Of a stretch of 38,806 bases of DNA, positions 1-7,832 are shown one piece after another; the stretch's first letter is position 1, and each line of letters begins with the position of its first letter. The DNA is taken from NCBI GenBank assembly GCA_910576335.1, contig CAJTIU010000039.1, forward strand, positions 1 to 38,806. Reading direction: 5' to 3'. The DNA comes from Lachnospiraceae bacterium. GTDB lineage: Bacteria; Bacillota; Clostridia; Lachnospirales; Lachnospiraceae. The position numbers and the translations under genes are program-made. Below the pieces are notes generated by a model. It did no database searches. It was not told the DNA's origin and saw nothing but the letters and a program-made list of their open reading frames with translations.

Positions 1-95
1 CAGAAGCCCAGCTGGAAGAATTCACCACCAGCTTTATTCAGCGTCTTCCCCAATATATGCAGGAGGCTCTGGAGCGGACAGAAACAGCGGCATGA
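1..95 (+). CDS. 3' end of an unidentified gene (partial)
   Basis: An open frame (frame 3) enters from the left edge and stops at TGA 93-95, giving about 30 residues. The tail is hydrophilic and helical, rich in Glu, Gln and Leu, with a stretch reading FIQRLPQYMQEALE. The start lies outside the window. I do not recognise the family and the fragment is too short to assign one. It could be the last gene of a neighbouring mobile module or a chromosomal gene flanking the element at 126-6485. Confidence 0.5.
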   Translation, partial: EAQLEEFTTSFIQRLPQYMQEALERTETAA

Positions 96-125
96 AACTA
101 TTTTATAGGTTAAAGTATTGATTTT

Positions 126-638
126 TCAATGTGCGAATCCCATTTTTGATGTGGGAAGTTTGAGTGGATTATATGGAATAAGAAGATCCTCTATGGCTTC
201 CGTGCCAAAAAAATGCAGACGTACGAGCGAGCATACCATATCGCTAAGTTCCAGATTTCCATTAGCGTCGGGCAAATGCCTGAAATATAATTCCCGGATA
301 CATTTTTCCAGATGCTGTTTATCTTCTTTGAAAAACAAAGGTTTATTCTCTGTTAATCGTTCAAGAGTCCAGTCTTCAGAGGTTGCAAGCTTAATAAGTT
401 TGTCAGATGAGAGGGCTTGGCGCTCCCCTTTGTAGAGCATTCTCAAGAATCTTTCGCTTAATCCATTGCTATCCATCTCTTTCGCATGAGGAGAGTTCTG
501 TTTTTCTGTTTTGCGGATTTCCTCTTCCAACTTTTCACCCAAAAAATAGGTCATAAGCTGTTTCTGGGAAAATCGACAGGATGGTTTGAAGTTTTTAATA
601 CATTCACCCAACTCTTCTAGAATATTGCAGTTTGTCAT
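126..638 (-). CDS. Uncharacterised 170-aa protein, divergent from the mobile-element operon
   Basis: The start is set at ATG 638 on the minus strand because GGAAGGAG lies 10 nt upstream; a longer frame upstream has no such site. The product is a soluble, mostly helical protein with no signal peptide or membrane segment. It has a basic, charged middle (about residues 35-60, Lys/Glu rich) and a C-terminal half with leucine-rich helices. I recognise no motif. It diverges from the 596-aa gene across a 261-nt gap that carries promoters both ways, so it may be a regulator or cargo gene of the element. Function is not assigned. Confidence 0.6.
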   Translation of the reverse strand: MTNCNILEELGECIKNFKPSCRFSQKQLMTYFLGEKLEEEIRKTEKQNSPHAKEMDSNGLSERFLRMLYKGERQALSSDKLIKLATSEDWTLERLTENKPLFFKEDKQHLEKCIRELYFRHLPDANGNLELSDMVCSLVRLHFFGTEAIEDLLIPYNPLKLPTSKMGFAH

Positions 639-666
639 ATTGCGTATACTCCTTCCATTTTTCTCC

Positions 667-672
667 ATCATA
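667..672 (-). promoter_or_regulatory. Possible extended -10 for the 170-aa gene
   Basis: On the minus strand the sequence reads TGGTATGAT, an extended -10 (TG, one base, TATGAT), about 30 nt before the start at 638. No good -35 is visible at 17 nt. Weak prediction. Confidence 0.3.
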
Positions 673-702
673 CCACAAAATAGTATTTGTCGCACCCCCC
701 TG

Positions 703-732
703 TTCCTTGGCAAAAATTTGGGGTGCTATAAT
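703..732 (+). promoter_or_regulatory. Promoter of the 596-aa/ATPase operon
   Basis: A perfect -10 TATAAT at 727-732 is preceded by TGC, giving an extended -10, with a weak -35 TTCCTT at 703-708 (18-nt spacer). It would give a leader of about 160 nt before the ATG at 900. It lies back to back with the minus-strand gene at 126-638, so a shared regulator could control both. Confidence 0.55.
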
Positions 733-899
733 GTCACTGTGCACAAAAGATGGAATTATATTTGCAGATTGCAAAAATATGAACTTGAAGAAAAGGTAGA
801 AAGCATAGGAAAAGGCTATGTAATGAGGACGCAAACGCGTATATGGCAGTTTCCAAAGATTAGTGAGGCTCACTTTGTGGAAAACAAGGAGGATATGTA

Positions 900-2690
900 A
901 TGGAAGACACAAGTTATTTAAGAGGAATGACCTATGAACCTGATCCAGCACAGATTATGGATTCGGTTAGAAATGTGGGGTATATGGTTGGTGTGGCTGA
1001 TAACCGCATACAGAAGATGCACGGTGACATACAGAACCTGCAAAAAGAAGTGCGGGGCACATCCAGGAAACCGAAACCGAAGAGGGTGGACAGGAAACTG
1101 GAAATTCTGCAGACAGGCGAGATGGCTCTGGTTGATTATTACAGCGATGGAAAAAGAACTCTTGCAACGTGTGTATTCGGATTGAGGGGACCGTGGAAAA
1201 CCTACCGGCTAGAAATCGAGGAGGAGAATCTGGAAATGCCCATTTTTGGAATACACTTCCAAGGGTCTAACACCTGGGTGATTGGTCTGATAGAGAAGAT
1301 GAAGGCCTCATATCTCTATGACCTTTTTATCCGGCAGGGCATTTGCTTTGAAACGGAAATTCCACGGAACGTTGTAAAAACAGCTCTCTATGAAGGTCTT
1401 GCAGGGGATATATTCGGAACAGAAAATACAATAAAAATTTCTGCGCTGGCAGGCTGGTGGAATGGCCGTCTGCAGCATAAGGAAATGTTTATGCTGGGGA
1501 TTCGGGAGGATATTTGTTCCTTCCCGGTACAAAAAAAGACTTTCAGACATCTGGAATACACAAAAGAGACGGCCAGACAGTACTTCCGGGAAATGCATTG
1601 TATCAAAAATGAAAAGGACAGACTGATAGTTATGACGTATCCATTTATAGCAATGTTATCAAGCATATTTTCCCAAAACGGGAATGACGTTAGTTTTGTG
1701 TTAAATTTCATAAGGCTCTCTGATATGGATAAAGGAAGAATTGGCTGCTGGCTTAAAATATTCAACCGTGCGTCCTTCGCACCTTTAAGTGGAAATATGA
1801 CGGAGAAACAGCTGGTACGTGAAATAAGCAGAATGAAGGATGAAGTGCTTCTGCTGGATGCTACATATAATGAGGAGGCATATTATGAAAAGCGAAAAAA
1901 GCAGGGCTCGTTTAAAAAGGCGTTGCAACTTATTATGGGAAAGGAACAGTTGGTAATGCGTTCAAATGGAAGAGTTTATGGCGGACTTGCAGCAATTTCA
2001 AGCGAGTTTGAGCCGGGAAAAGAGGTCTATAATATATTTTGCACCCCGGACTGGTATCAGAACGATGACAACAGGTTTAGGGAGGATGAGGTAATGGAGC
2101 GCCTGCTATCTGAGTTTTGCAGGTTTGCAGAAAAAAATATGGAAGATATAGAAGAGAGAATCAGAAAAAAGCGTGGTTTTCAGGATGCGCGCATGACTAA
2201 TCTGGCTGTGATCTGCGATATTCTCTCCCTGTTTTGGGGACGGAAGGGGGTTGATTTTTTGCGGTCGGCAGGCTTCAGAGAGTCTCCTGACTTTGCGTCA
2301 TTCTTTAAAAAAGACATGTGTAGTGACGAGGAGTTCTTGCACCTTCTCGTGAAATATGTGCGGAAGGGAGCAGCAGAATTTTTGTTTGCTGAAAGAGGTA
2401 CGCCGGAAGAACAGAAAAATCGTATTTCTTACGATTCAGACTATCTTTGGCTTCCACGAAAAGTTTTCGACAGGATTTTGGAAGGGACTGCGATAGAGAG
2501 GCAGAAAAACCAGATTCTGATGATCGCAAAAAAGAAAAGATTGCTGTTCACGGATGCAGAAGGACTATCAAAGAGGCTGAATATTGGTGGTGGCATTGAG
2601 ACTTACAAATTCCGCCGGGATACATTCAACAGCCCTGGACTGACAGATATTGTTGCACTTGGAAAGGAGAATGAAGATGCTGCGAGATAA
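900..2690 (+). CDS. 596-aa protein, probably degenerate DUF927-like P-loop protein of a mobile element
   Basis: The start ATG is 7 nt after AAGGAGG. Residues 35-65 form a short Lys/Arg-rich helical region. The middle (about 160-370) follows the layout I remember for DUF927-type ATPases: a GWW-containing strand near 185-187, a helical lead-in, then a strand FVLNF (266-270) where a P-loop would sit. Here the loop reads RLSDMDKGRIG and lacks GxxxxGK[ST]. A good Walker-B-like strand, DEVLLLD, is at 314-320. The C-terminus (about 540-572) resembles the small end domain of DUF927 proteins, with LLFTDAEGL and a GGG turn. It overlaps the next gene by 14 nt, so the two are probably co-translated partners. 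The gene call is firm; the family call is inference by eye, and loss of ATPase activity is predicted but not shown. Confidence 0.75.
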   Translation: MEDTSYLRGMTYEPDPAQIMDSVRNVGYMVGVADNRIQKMHGDIQNLQKEVRGTSRKPKPKRVDRKLEILQTGEMALVDYYSDGKRTLATCVFGLRGPWKTYRLEIEEENLEMPIFGIHFQGSNTWVIGLIEKMKASYLYDLFIRQGICFETEIPRNVVKTALYEGLAGDIFGTENTIKISALAGWWNGRLQHKEMFMLGIREDICSFPVQKKTFRHLEYTKETARQYFREMHCIKNEKDRLIVMTYPFIAMLSSIFSQNGNDVSFVLNFIRLSDMDKGRIGCWLKIFNRASFAPLSGNMTEKQLVREISRMKDEVLLLDATYNEEAYYEKRKKQGSFKKALQLIMGKEQLVMRSNGRVYGGLAAISSEFEPGKEVYNIFCTPDWYQNDDNRFREDEVMERLLSEFCRFAEKNMEDIEERIRKKRGFQDARMTNLAVICDILSLFWGRKGVDFLRSAGFRESPDFASFFKKDMCSDEEFLHLLVKYVRKGAAEFLFAERGTPEEQKNRISYDSDYLWLPRKVFDRILEGTAIERQKNQILMIAKKKRLLFTDAEGLSKRLNIGGGIETYKFRRDTFNSPGLTDIVALGKENEDAAR

Positions 2691-3726
2691 AGAAAGCAAC
2701 AGGATTCAGCTTGTGGATGAGCCCAATGGCCATATACTGGTACTGGGAAGTTCTGGGCAGGGGAAGACATATTTTTGCTGCCGTGAACTGGAGGAAAGAA
2801 TACGGAGGAAACATAAGGTGATCGCTTTTGATTTTTCGGGCTCATACCGAAGCTGCGAGCTTGTAAGGAACCAGATGGAAGAATCAGAAAAAGAGATACA
2901 GACTTTGAATCCGTATGAGCGGCCATGGTATTTTTCTGTTACGGAAGACAGTGAAAAAAGATTCTGCAAAAACATTGTTGACGCATTGATAAGTGTTTTG
3001 AAAATTCAAAGCTATACGCAAAAAAAGTTTTTGAGCAGAGCAGTGGATGAATGTATAGAGACATATTCCGTTTTTAATATTTTTGCATTGATTGAAAAGC
3101 TTGAAATGTATTTAGAATCTGACGGAGAAAGGAAGGAGGATATGAAGGAGATGGAAAAGCTGTTATCTAGATTTGTACCATATGAAGAAATAGATAAAAT
3201 TTATATCCGTAAGCGGAACAAGGAGGAAAGGGAGAGTCGTTTTCCAGTAACAATTATTCAACTTTCGGATTTTCCAGAGCAGCAGAGACAGTTTCTGACG
3301 GAATTTCTACTGACAATTATATGGAAAGAGACCCTTTCAAATGGACAGTCTCCGTATCATCTGATTCTCCTTGACGAGGCACAGCATCTGTCGATGAAGA
3401 GCGGGAGTGCCCTGTGCGGTTTTCTGCAGGAAGGGAGAAAGTTTGGTGTATCTGTAATGCTCACAACACAGTTTATGAGCTGCTACAAAAGGGATGAACA
3501 GAATTTGCTTTTACAGGCGGCAAGTATACTTTTTTTCAGAGTAACATTTAAGGAGGCTGCCTTCTGTGCAAAACTTATCAGCGGAGAAGAGTGGAAAGAG
3601 TGGAAAAAAATTTTGTGTAATCTCGAAACCGGAGAGACCGTTTTGCTTGGAAAATATCGGATAAATAATTACAACAGGGTATGTAATTATCCGGTGGTGT
3701 GTAAAGTGTTGAAGAAAAATTTATAA
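2677..3726 (+). CDS. HerA/FtsK-superfamily (DUF87-like) ATPase, 349 aa
   Basis: The start ATG 2677 is 7 nt after AGGAG; ATG 2671 is too close to that site. The P-loop GSSGQGKT is at residues 24-31, a FDFSGSY segment at 51-57 matches the strand after the P-loop in HerA/TraG-type ATPases, Walker B LILLDE is at 229-234, and EGRKFGVSVMLTTQ (252-265) carries the conserved polar end of the sensor strand. There are no membrane segments, so it is cytosolic rather than a VirD4-type coupling protein. At 349 aa it is shorter than full HerA helicases (about 500 aa) and lacks an obvious HAS-barrel. It overlaps the 596-aa gene by 14 nt. Known roles of such ATPases are DNA translocation, conjugation, or phage defence with a nuclease partner; no nuclease is recognised next to it here. 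Confidence 0.8.
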   Translation: MLRDKESNRIQLVDEPNGHILVLGSSGQGKTYFCCRELEERIRRKHKVIAFDFSGSYRSCELVRNQMEESEKEIQTLNPYERPWYFSVTEDSEKRFCKNIVDALISVLKIQSYTQKKFLSRAVDECIETYSVFNIFALIEKLEMYLESDGERKEDMKEMEKLLSRFVPYEEIDKIYIRKRNKEERESRFPVTIIQLSDFPEQQRQFLTEFLLTIIWKETLSNGQSPYHLILLDEAQHLSMKSGSALCGFLQEGRKFGVSVMLTTQFMSCYKRDEQNLLLQAASILFFRVTFKEAAFCAKLISGEEWKEWKKILCNLETGETVLLGKYRINNYNRVCNYPVVCKVLKKNL

Positions 3727-3746
3727 GTTATTTTATGGGTAGGCCA

Positions 3747-3763
3747 TATTCAATATTTGAATA
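3747..3763. promoter_or_regulatory. 17-nt palindrome upstream of the excisionase gene
   Basis: TATTCAA and TTGAATA are perfect 7-nt inverted arms around TAT, ending 24 nt before the start at 3788. The position fits an operator or Xis/Int arm site controlling the integration module. This is inferred from symmetry alone. Confidence 0.4.
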
Positions 3764-3787
3764 GAAAGAAGCGAGGAGGAAGATACA

Positions 3788-3997
3788 ATGATTGAAAATG
3801 ACAGCATGGAAGTAAAGGAAACAAAAGTTTACTTAGCATCAGATATTCAGCGGGCGTTATCTTTGGGGCGCAGTAAAACCTATGAATTCCTTGAAGAGGT
3901 TTACCGCAAACAGGAGCCTTTCCGGGTTATAAAAGTAGGTAAACTCGTAAGAGTACCCCAGAAATCTTTTGATGACTGGCTTAATGCGGTCAAGTAG
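3788..3997 (+). CDS. Excisionase/AlpA-like helix-turn-helix protein
   Basis: A 69-aa protein with GAGGAGG 8 nt before its ATG. Residues 16-60 fit the MerR-like 'excisionase DNA-binding' fold: LASDIQRALSLGRSKTYEFL gives the two helices, and FRVIKVGKLVRVPQKSFDDW gives the strand pair and the final helix found in Xis/AlpA proteins. It lies 15 nt upstream of the first integrase gene, the usual xis-int order in Firmicute elements. It probably directs excision and may also regulate the operon through the palindrome at 3747-3763. Confidence 0.85.
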   Translation: MIENDSMEVKETKVYLASDIQRALSLGRSKTYEFLEEVYRKQEPFRVIKVGKLVRVPQKSFDDWLNAVK

Positions 3998-4012
3998 GAG
4001 GCGAGACTACTT

Positions 4013-5185
4013 ATGACGGAAAAAAAGAAAACAGTTGCCTTTTTTGAGGCGGGAAGCTGGTATCACCGCGTGAAGATTCTGCAGGAAGACGGGACCACAA
4101 AATACTCGAAAAAGGGCGGTTTTGCAACGCACGAAGAAGCTGAGAAGAGTTACCGGCGGTCCGAGAAAGAATTTGCCAGGGCATACCGCAATTACCATGC
4201 ATCAGCTTCAGCGGACTTCGACTTAAAGGACTATCTGGTTTACTGGCTGGAGGAGATTTACAGCCCCAGGATTGAGAACACAACCCGGATGCTGGCATCC
4301 TATGTGGTGTATCATTTAATCCTGCCCAGCCTGAGCCGGGGAGTGAAGCTGCGCTATATCAGCGTGGAATATTTGGATGCCTTGCTTCTGAAGGCTTCAA
4401 AAATATGTGAATCAGCAGGCAATAAAAGCCGGGAATTATTGAATCTCGCACTGAAGGATGCGGTAGTACTGGGTTACCTTTCAAGTAACCCGGTACCTGC
4501 AACAAAGCCATATAAAAGAAAGAAGCCGGCGGTGACTGTTCTGAATAAAGAAGAAATACGGTTATTTTTAGAAAGGGCATCGGAAAACAACTGGTATCTG
4601 GAGATACTCCTCGGCCTGTTTCTGGGACTGCGGAAAGGAGAGATCGCGGGGCTCAAATACGGTGATTTTGATCTGGAGAAAAAGACCGTTTCCATTTCCA
4701 GGCAGATTACATCCAATCCGGTTGTTCCGAAAGGACAGGCCAGGATATCAGAATACCAGGTAATTGAAAAGCCGCCAAAAACTCCCAACAGTTACCGGAC
4801 ACTCAGGGTTCCTGCAGCGGTTATGGAGGAGGTCGTGAAAAGAAACAGACAGAATGCGCTTAGGAAAGCCAGGCTGGGTGATGCATACACAGACGGGGAT
4901 TATCTGTCCTGCACTGAAAATGGCCTTCCCCATGCCACATCATCCTTTAATACAGCTTTGACAAAACTCTGCAGAAGGGCAGGGCTGCCGCATCTGACGG
5001 TCCACAGCCTGAGACATATGTATGCAAGTATTCTGACAGAACAGGGAGTCCCGCTGATAAAAGTCTCTGCGCTTCTCGGGCATTCTAGCCTGAATACAAC
5101 GTTTGAATATTACTGCGAGGTTATGGATGAGACCGAGAAGATACGGGGTTTTTTGAATAACAGTTTCATACCGGAAGGAGCGTGA
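4013..5185 (+). CDS. int: Tyrosine recombinase (phage-type integrase), first of two
   Basis: A 390-aa protein of usual length for Tn916/phage-type integrases. An AP2-like arm-binding N-terminus (about 1-60) is followed by a SAM-like core-binding domain (about 70-165) and the catalytic domain. Catalytic residues are visible: R207 in GLRKGE, H331 and R334 in HSLRH, H357 in GHSS, and the nucleophile probably Y367 in FEYY. A GGAGG site lies 11-12 nt before the ATG. All residues needed for activity are present. The stop is 4 nt before the start of the second recombinase, so the two are co-expressed. Confidence 0.93.
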   Translation: MTEKKKTVAFFEAGSWYHRVKILQEDGTTKYSKKGGFATHEEAEKSYRRSEKEFARAYRNYHASASADFDLKDYLVYWLEEIYSPRIENTTRMLASYVVYHLILPSLSRGVKLRYISVEYLDALLLKASKICESAGNKSRELLNLALKDAVVLGYLSSNPVPATKPYKRKKPAVTVLNKEEIRLFLERASENNWYLEILLGLFLGLRKGEIAGLKYGDFDLEKKTVSISRQITSNPVVPKGQARISEYQVIEKPPKTPNSYRTLRVPAAVMEEVVKRNRQNALRKARLGDAYTDGDYLSCTENGLPHATSSFNTALTKLCRRAGLPHLTVHSLRHMYASILTEQGVPLIKVSALLGHSSLNTTFEYYCEVMDETEKIRGFLNNSFIPEGA

Positions 5186-5189
5186 GAAT

Positions 5190-6485
5190 GTGGTGGATTT
5201 AAAGAGGCAGAATTATGTGGACTGGGATGTAAAGCCGGTCTTTATGCTGCCGGAACGGAAGAATTATGCTTACCGTGTTGTCCTGAAATATCAGGACGGC
5301 ACACAGCAGATACAGCAGAAATCAGGTTATCAGACAAAAAAGGAAGCAGAGGATGCCAGAAAGAGGACAATAGGAGAACTGAGCAATGGCACATATGTGG
5401 TAAACAGCCATGTGAAGCTGAAAGAGTTTCTGGAATACTGGCTGGAATATGAGATCAGGCAAAGGGTCGGAAGCTTTAACACCTATTCTGTCTATTCACA
5501 GGCCGCAAAGAACCATATTATCCCGTATCTCGGGAGGAAAAAGCTGACGGAACTAAGCAGGGGGGATATCCAGAGGCTTTATAAGAACCGTGCAGAATTT
5601 TCAGTCCATATTGCGAGGCAGGTAAAGACGGTGATGAATGTATCCCTCCGTTATGCCGTGGCTCATAAGCTGGCGGCAAGGAATCCGGCAGAAGGGGTCA
5701 GCCTGCCAAAGAATGTAAAACCCAGTCCCTACCATACCAGAAATATAGACACACAGAAGACACTGACTCTGGAGCAGATGCAGATTTTACTGGAAGCCAA
5801 CAGGGGAACGCCAATTCACATGCAGGTGTTGTTTAATGTGCTGATGGGATTGCGCCGCCAGGAGATTAACGGATTGAAATATGCAGATATTGACTATATT
5901 AACCGTACTTTATCAGTAGAACGTCAACTGGGAAAAGAATTAGACAGGAATCCCAATGCCAGTGGTGAGAAGCCCATGACGAAAAGAGAGCTTCCTTTAA
6001 AATCATCGTCCAGCAAAAGGGTGCTTCCCATACCGGACTATGTATTCGAGGCGGTTTTGGAAGAGAGGAAGATATATGAGAAGAACAGAAGCCGCAGGAA
6101 GTCACAGTTTTTAGATGCAGATTATATCTGTTGTTCCAGTTATGGAAAGCCGCGAAGCAAGGATTTTCATTGGCGACATTATAAAAATCTTCTTAAAAGC
6201 GCCGAATTACCTGATATAAGATGGCATGACTTAAGAAGTACATATTGCACGCTTCTGCTTAAGAGTGACTTTAATCCAAAAGCAGTATCAAAGCTGATGG
6301 GCCATGCAAAGGAACTGATTACAGTAGATGTGTACGGTGATAATCAGAACATTATTCCGGAAGAAATACCGGAATTGGTATCCTATATGAATGATGTTAT
6401 GCCAAAGAAAAGGAGCGGGCAGGATTTAAAAGATGTGGTATTGGATACAGTAATAGAAACAGAAAACTATTTGCCGAATAAATGA
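5190..6485 (+). CDS. Tyrosine recombinase, second of the tandem pair
   Basis: A 431-aa protein with a GTG start, 9 nt after AAGGAG at the end of the upstream gene. It has the same architecture: an AP2-like N-terminus with a FMLPERKNYAYRV strand, a core-binding domain (about 75-170), and a catalytic domain with R222 in GLRRQE, H346 and R349 in HDLR, H372 in GHA and Y382 in DVYGD. A polar insertion at about 250-280 separates the first Arg from the H-R box. The sequence is clearly different from the first recombinase, so this is not a recent duplication. It could act with the first as a heteromeric pair, or be a left-over of a second element. Confidence 0.92.
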   Translation: MVDLKRQNYVDWDVKPVFMLPERKNYAYRVVLKYQDGTQQIQQKSGYQTKKEAEDARKRTIGELSNGTYVVNSHVKLKEFLEYWLEYEIRQRVGSFNTYSVYSQAAKNHIIPYLGRKKLTELSRGDIQRLYKNRAEFSVHIARQVKTVMNVSLRYAVAHKLAARNPAEGVSLPKNVKPSPYHTRNIDTQKTLTLEQMQILLEANRGTPIHMQVLFNVLMGLRRQEINGLKYADIDYINRTLSVERQLGKELDRNPNASGEKPMTKRELPLKSSSSKRVLPIPDYVFEAVLEERKIYEKNRSRRKSQFLDADYICCSSYGKPRSKDFHWRHYKNLLKSAELPDIRWHDLRSTYCTLLLKSDFNPKAVSKLMGHAKELITVDVYGDNQNIIPEEIPELVSYMNDVMPKKRSGQDLKDVVLDTVIETENYLPNK

Positions 6486-6525
6486 AATGATTCTCTTCAT
6501 TCAAGATGAAGCTTTGATTTCTCTG

Positions 6526-6554
6526 TTGTCAGAATAGAGAAACCACGATATAAT
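6526..6554 (+). promoter_or_regulatory. Promoter of the Rpn-type gene, overlapped by an inverted repeat
   Basis: TTGTCA (6526-6531), a 17-nt spacer and TATAAT (6549-6554) make a near-consensus sigma-A promoter. The arms TTTCTCT (6518-6524) and AGAGAAA (6536-6542) flank the -35 box, so a protein binding the repeat could block the promoter. A small CTTCAT/ATGAAG hairpin at 6495-6511 precedes it. Confidence 0.6.
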
Positions 6555-6610
6555 AAAGACAGGATATTTTGTTTTTAAGATGAGGGGAATGTTGGAAAGG
6601 GATAAAAAAT

Positions 6611-7537
6611 ATGCAGAAAAAAACACCGGATTACGATAATGTGTTTAAGACTATGAAGAGCAAGCACAAGAGATTGTTTATATCCGTAATTAATGACGTT
6701 TTCGGAAAAGAGTACCCGTTAGATACAAAAGTGGAAGTTTTACCGTCAGAGGGGTATTTGACTGAAAGTGAGACGGCAGACGGGAGCAAGGAAATAGAAG
6801 AGCAGATTTCTGACTTCCTGATTAAGATAGGGAGTGAGATTTATCTGTTGGAGTGTCAGAGCTATGATGACGGCTCTATGGCAATCAGGATTGCAGAATA
6901 TGCTTTTATTGTTGCGAGGCAGTTCGCAACATGGGATATCGGTCATGCGACGATTCCCATGCCGAGATTTTCCGTAATCTATGTCAAACGGACGGCGAGA
7001 ACTCCGAAGAATACGGAAATTACTTTTACGTTTCCAGACGGGCAGGAAGTAAATTATGAATCTCCAAACGTAATCCTGGAGGAATTTACAAAGGAATATA
7101 TTGTTGAAAAGAAGCTGTTCCCTTATATTCCGTTCTATATTGCAAGATATGAAAAGGATATGATATCCGAAGGAAGTATAGAGAACGCAGTAAGGGATTT
7201 GAAATATTTCAGGGATGAACTGATCTGTTTGTATGAAGCGGGGGAGCTGACCGAGAATGAACTAATCGACTTAAAGGGATTTATTAATACCATCATTACG
7301 CATATTACAAATGGAAATAAAAATGAGGAAAGGCTGGTAAATATTATGGGTGGAACAGTAATTGAAACGGAGTCGGAGAGATTGATTCGTCAGGGAAAAG
7401 CACAGCTGCTTATTGAACTGGGGCAGGAAGAGGGGATTGATGACGCGGCGCTTCTGAAAAGGATTCAGGAACGGATTGGCGTGTCATTAGAACAGGCAAC
7501 CGCTTATTTAGAACGGTATGGAAAACAGCCTGTGTAG
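6611..7537 (+). CDS. Rpn-family PD-(D/E)XK nuclease / putative transposase
   Basis: A 308-aa protein starting MQKKTPDYDNVFKTM, the N-terminus typical of the Rpn family abundant in Lachnospiraceae. The nuclease core is visible: D68 in ISDFLIKIG and E81-x-Q83 in LLECQ (a variant of the ExK signature), followed by RIAEYA. The C-terminus (about 255-308) is the charged helical tail seen in relatives, ending in a GVSLEQATAYL segment. Members are RecA-independent recombination-promoting endonucleases, and some act as defence or self-mobilising genes. The site GGAAAGGG precedes the ATG. It has its own promoter and ends before a strong terminator, so it is an independent unit beside the integrase module. 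Confidence 0.85.
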   Translation: MQKKTPDYDNVFKTMKSKHKRLFISVINDVFGKEYPLDTKVEVLPSEGYLTESETADGSKEIEEQISDFLIKIGSEIYLLECQSYDDGSMAIRIAEYAFIVARQFATWDIGHATIPMPRFSVIYVKRTARTPKNTEITFTFPDGQEVNYESPNVILEEFTKEYIVEKKLFPYIPFYIARYEKDMISEGSIENAVRDLKYFRDELICLYEAGELTENELIDLKGFINTIITHITNGNKNEERLVNIMGGTVIETESERLIRQGKAQLLIELGQEEGIDDAALLKRIQERIGVSLEQATAYLERYGKQPV

Positions 7538-7569
7538 ATTTGTGAAGACTGGTGATAGCTTGAAATGAA

Positions 7570-7610
7570 AGGAGTATTTCTGTTAAAAACGGGAGTACTC
7601 CTATTTTTGC
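7570..7610 (+). terminator. Rho-independent terminator after the Rpn gene
   Basis: A 15-bp stem (7570-7584 with 7588-7602, including several G-U pairs) has an AAA loop and is followed by ATTTTT. It separates the Rpn gene from uvrBA. Confidence 0.75.
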
Positions 7611-7628
7611 GAAAGAACGCGTGTTTCG

Positions 7629-7640
7629 GAACATTTGTTC
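7629..7640. promoter_or_regulatory. LexA (SOS) box of uvrBA
   Basis: GAACATTTGTTC matches the Gram-positive LexA/DinR operator core GAAC-N4-GTTC exactly. It lies 20 nt upstream of the -35 of the promoter at 7661-7689. It predicts DNA-damage induction of uvrB-uvrA, as known in Bacillus. Confidence 0.8.
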
Positions 7641-7660
7641 TAAAATTTCTCGTTTTCATC

Positions 7661-7689
7661 TGTACAAATAAAAAACCATGTGCTATAAT
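7661..7689 (+). promoter_or_regulatory. uvrBA promoter
   Basis: TGTACA (7661-7666), a 17-nt spacer and TATAAT (7684-7689, preceded by TGC). It leaves a transcribed leader of about 185 nt before the GTG at 7881. Confidence 0.6.
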
Positions 7690-7692
7690 CAG

Positions 7693-7832
7693 AGTACTTT
7701 TTGGAGTACTGTTTTGGAACGGCAGATCCATGCTGTCCGGCTGGTTATAACCAGTCCGGGAAAATGAAATTAGTGAACAAAATTCGTCGAAAGGCAATTT
7801 TAAAAAAACAGAAGATGTGCCTCGACGAATTT
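7693..7832 (+). other. Structured 5' leader of uvrB
   Basis: Three inverted repeats lie in the predicted leader. AGTACT is at 7693-7698 and 7705-7710. A palindrome CTGGTTATAACCAG at 7741-7754 is flanked by CCGG on both sides. A long stem has 11-nt perfect arms at 7780-7790 and 7822-7832, extended inward by GGC/GCC. A short GCC/GGC hairpin at about 7834-7845 runs into TTTTTT just before the ribosome binding site. The role is unknown; attenuation or mRNA stability are possible. Confidence 0.5.

Noticed and set aside
1-6610. Attachment-site direct repeats bounding the integrase element
   Set aside because: I compared the stretch after the second integrase with the left part by eye and found no convincing repeat; the left end may lie outside the window.
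7565-7750. 61-aa plus-strand frame in the uvrB leader
   Set aside because: It runs through the terminator stem, the LexA box and the promoter, so coding is unlikely.
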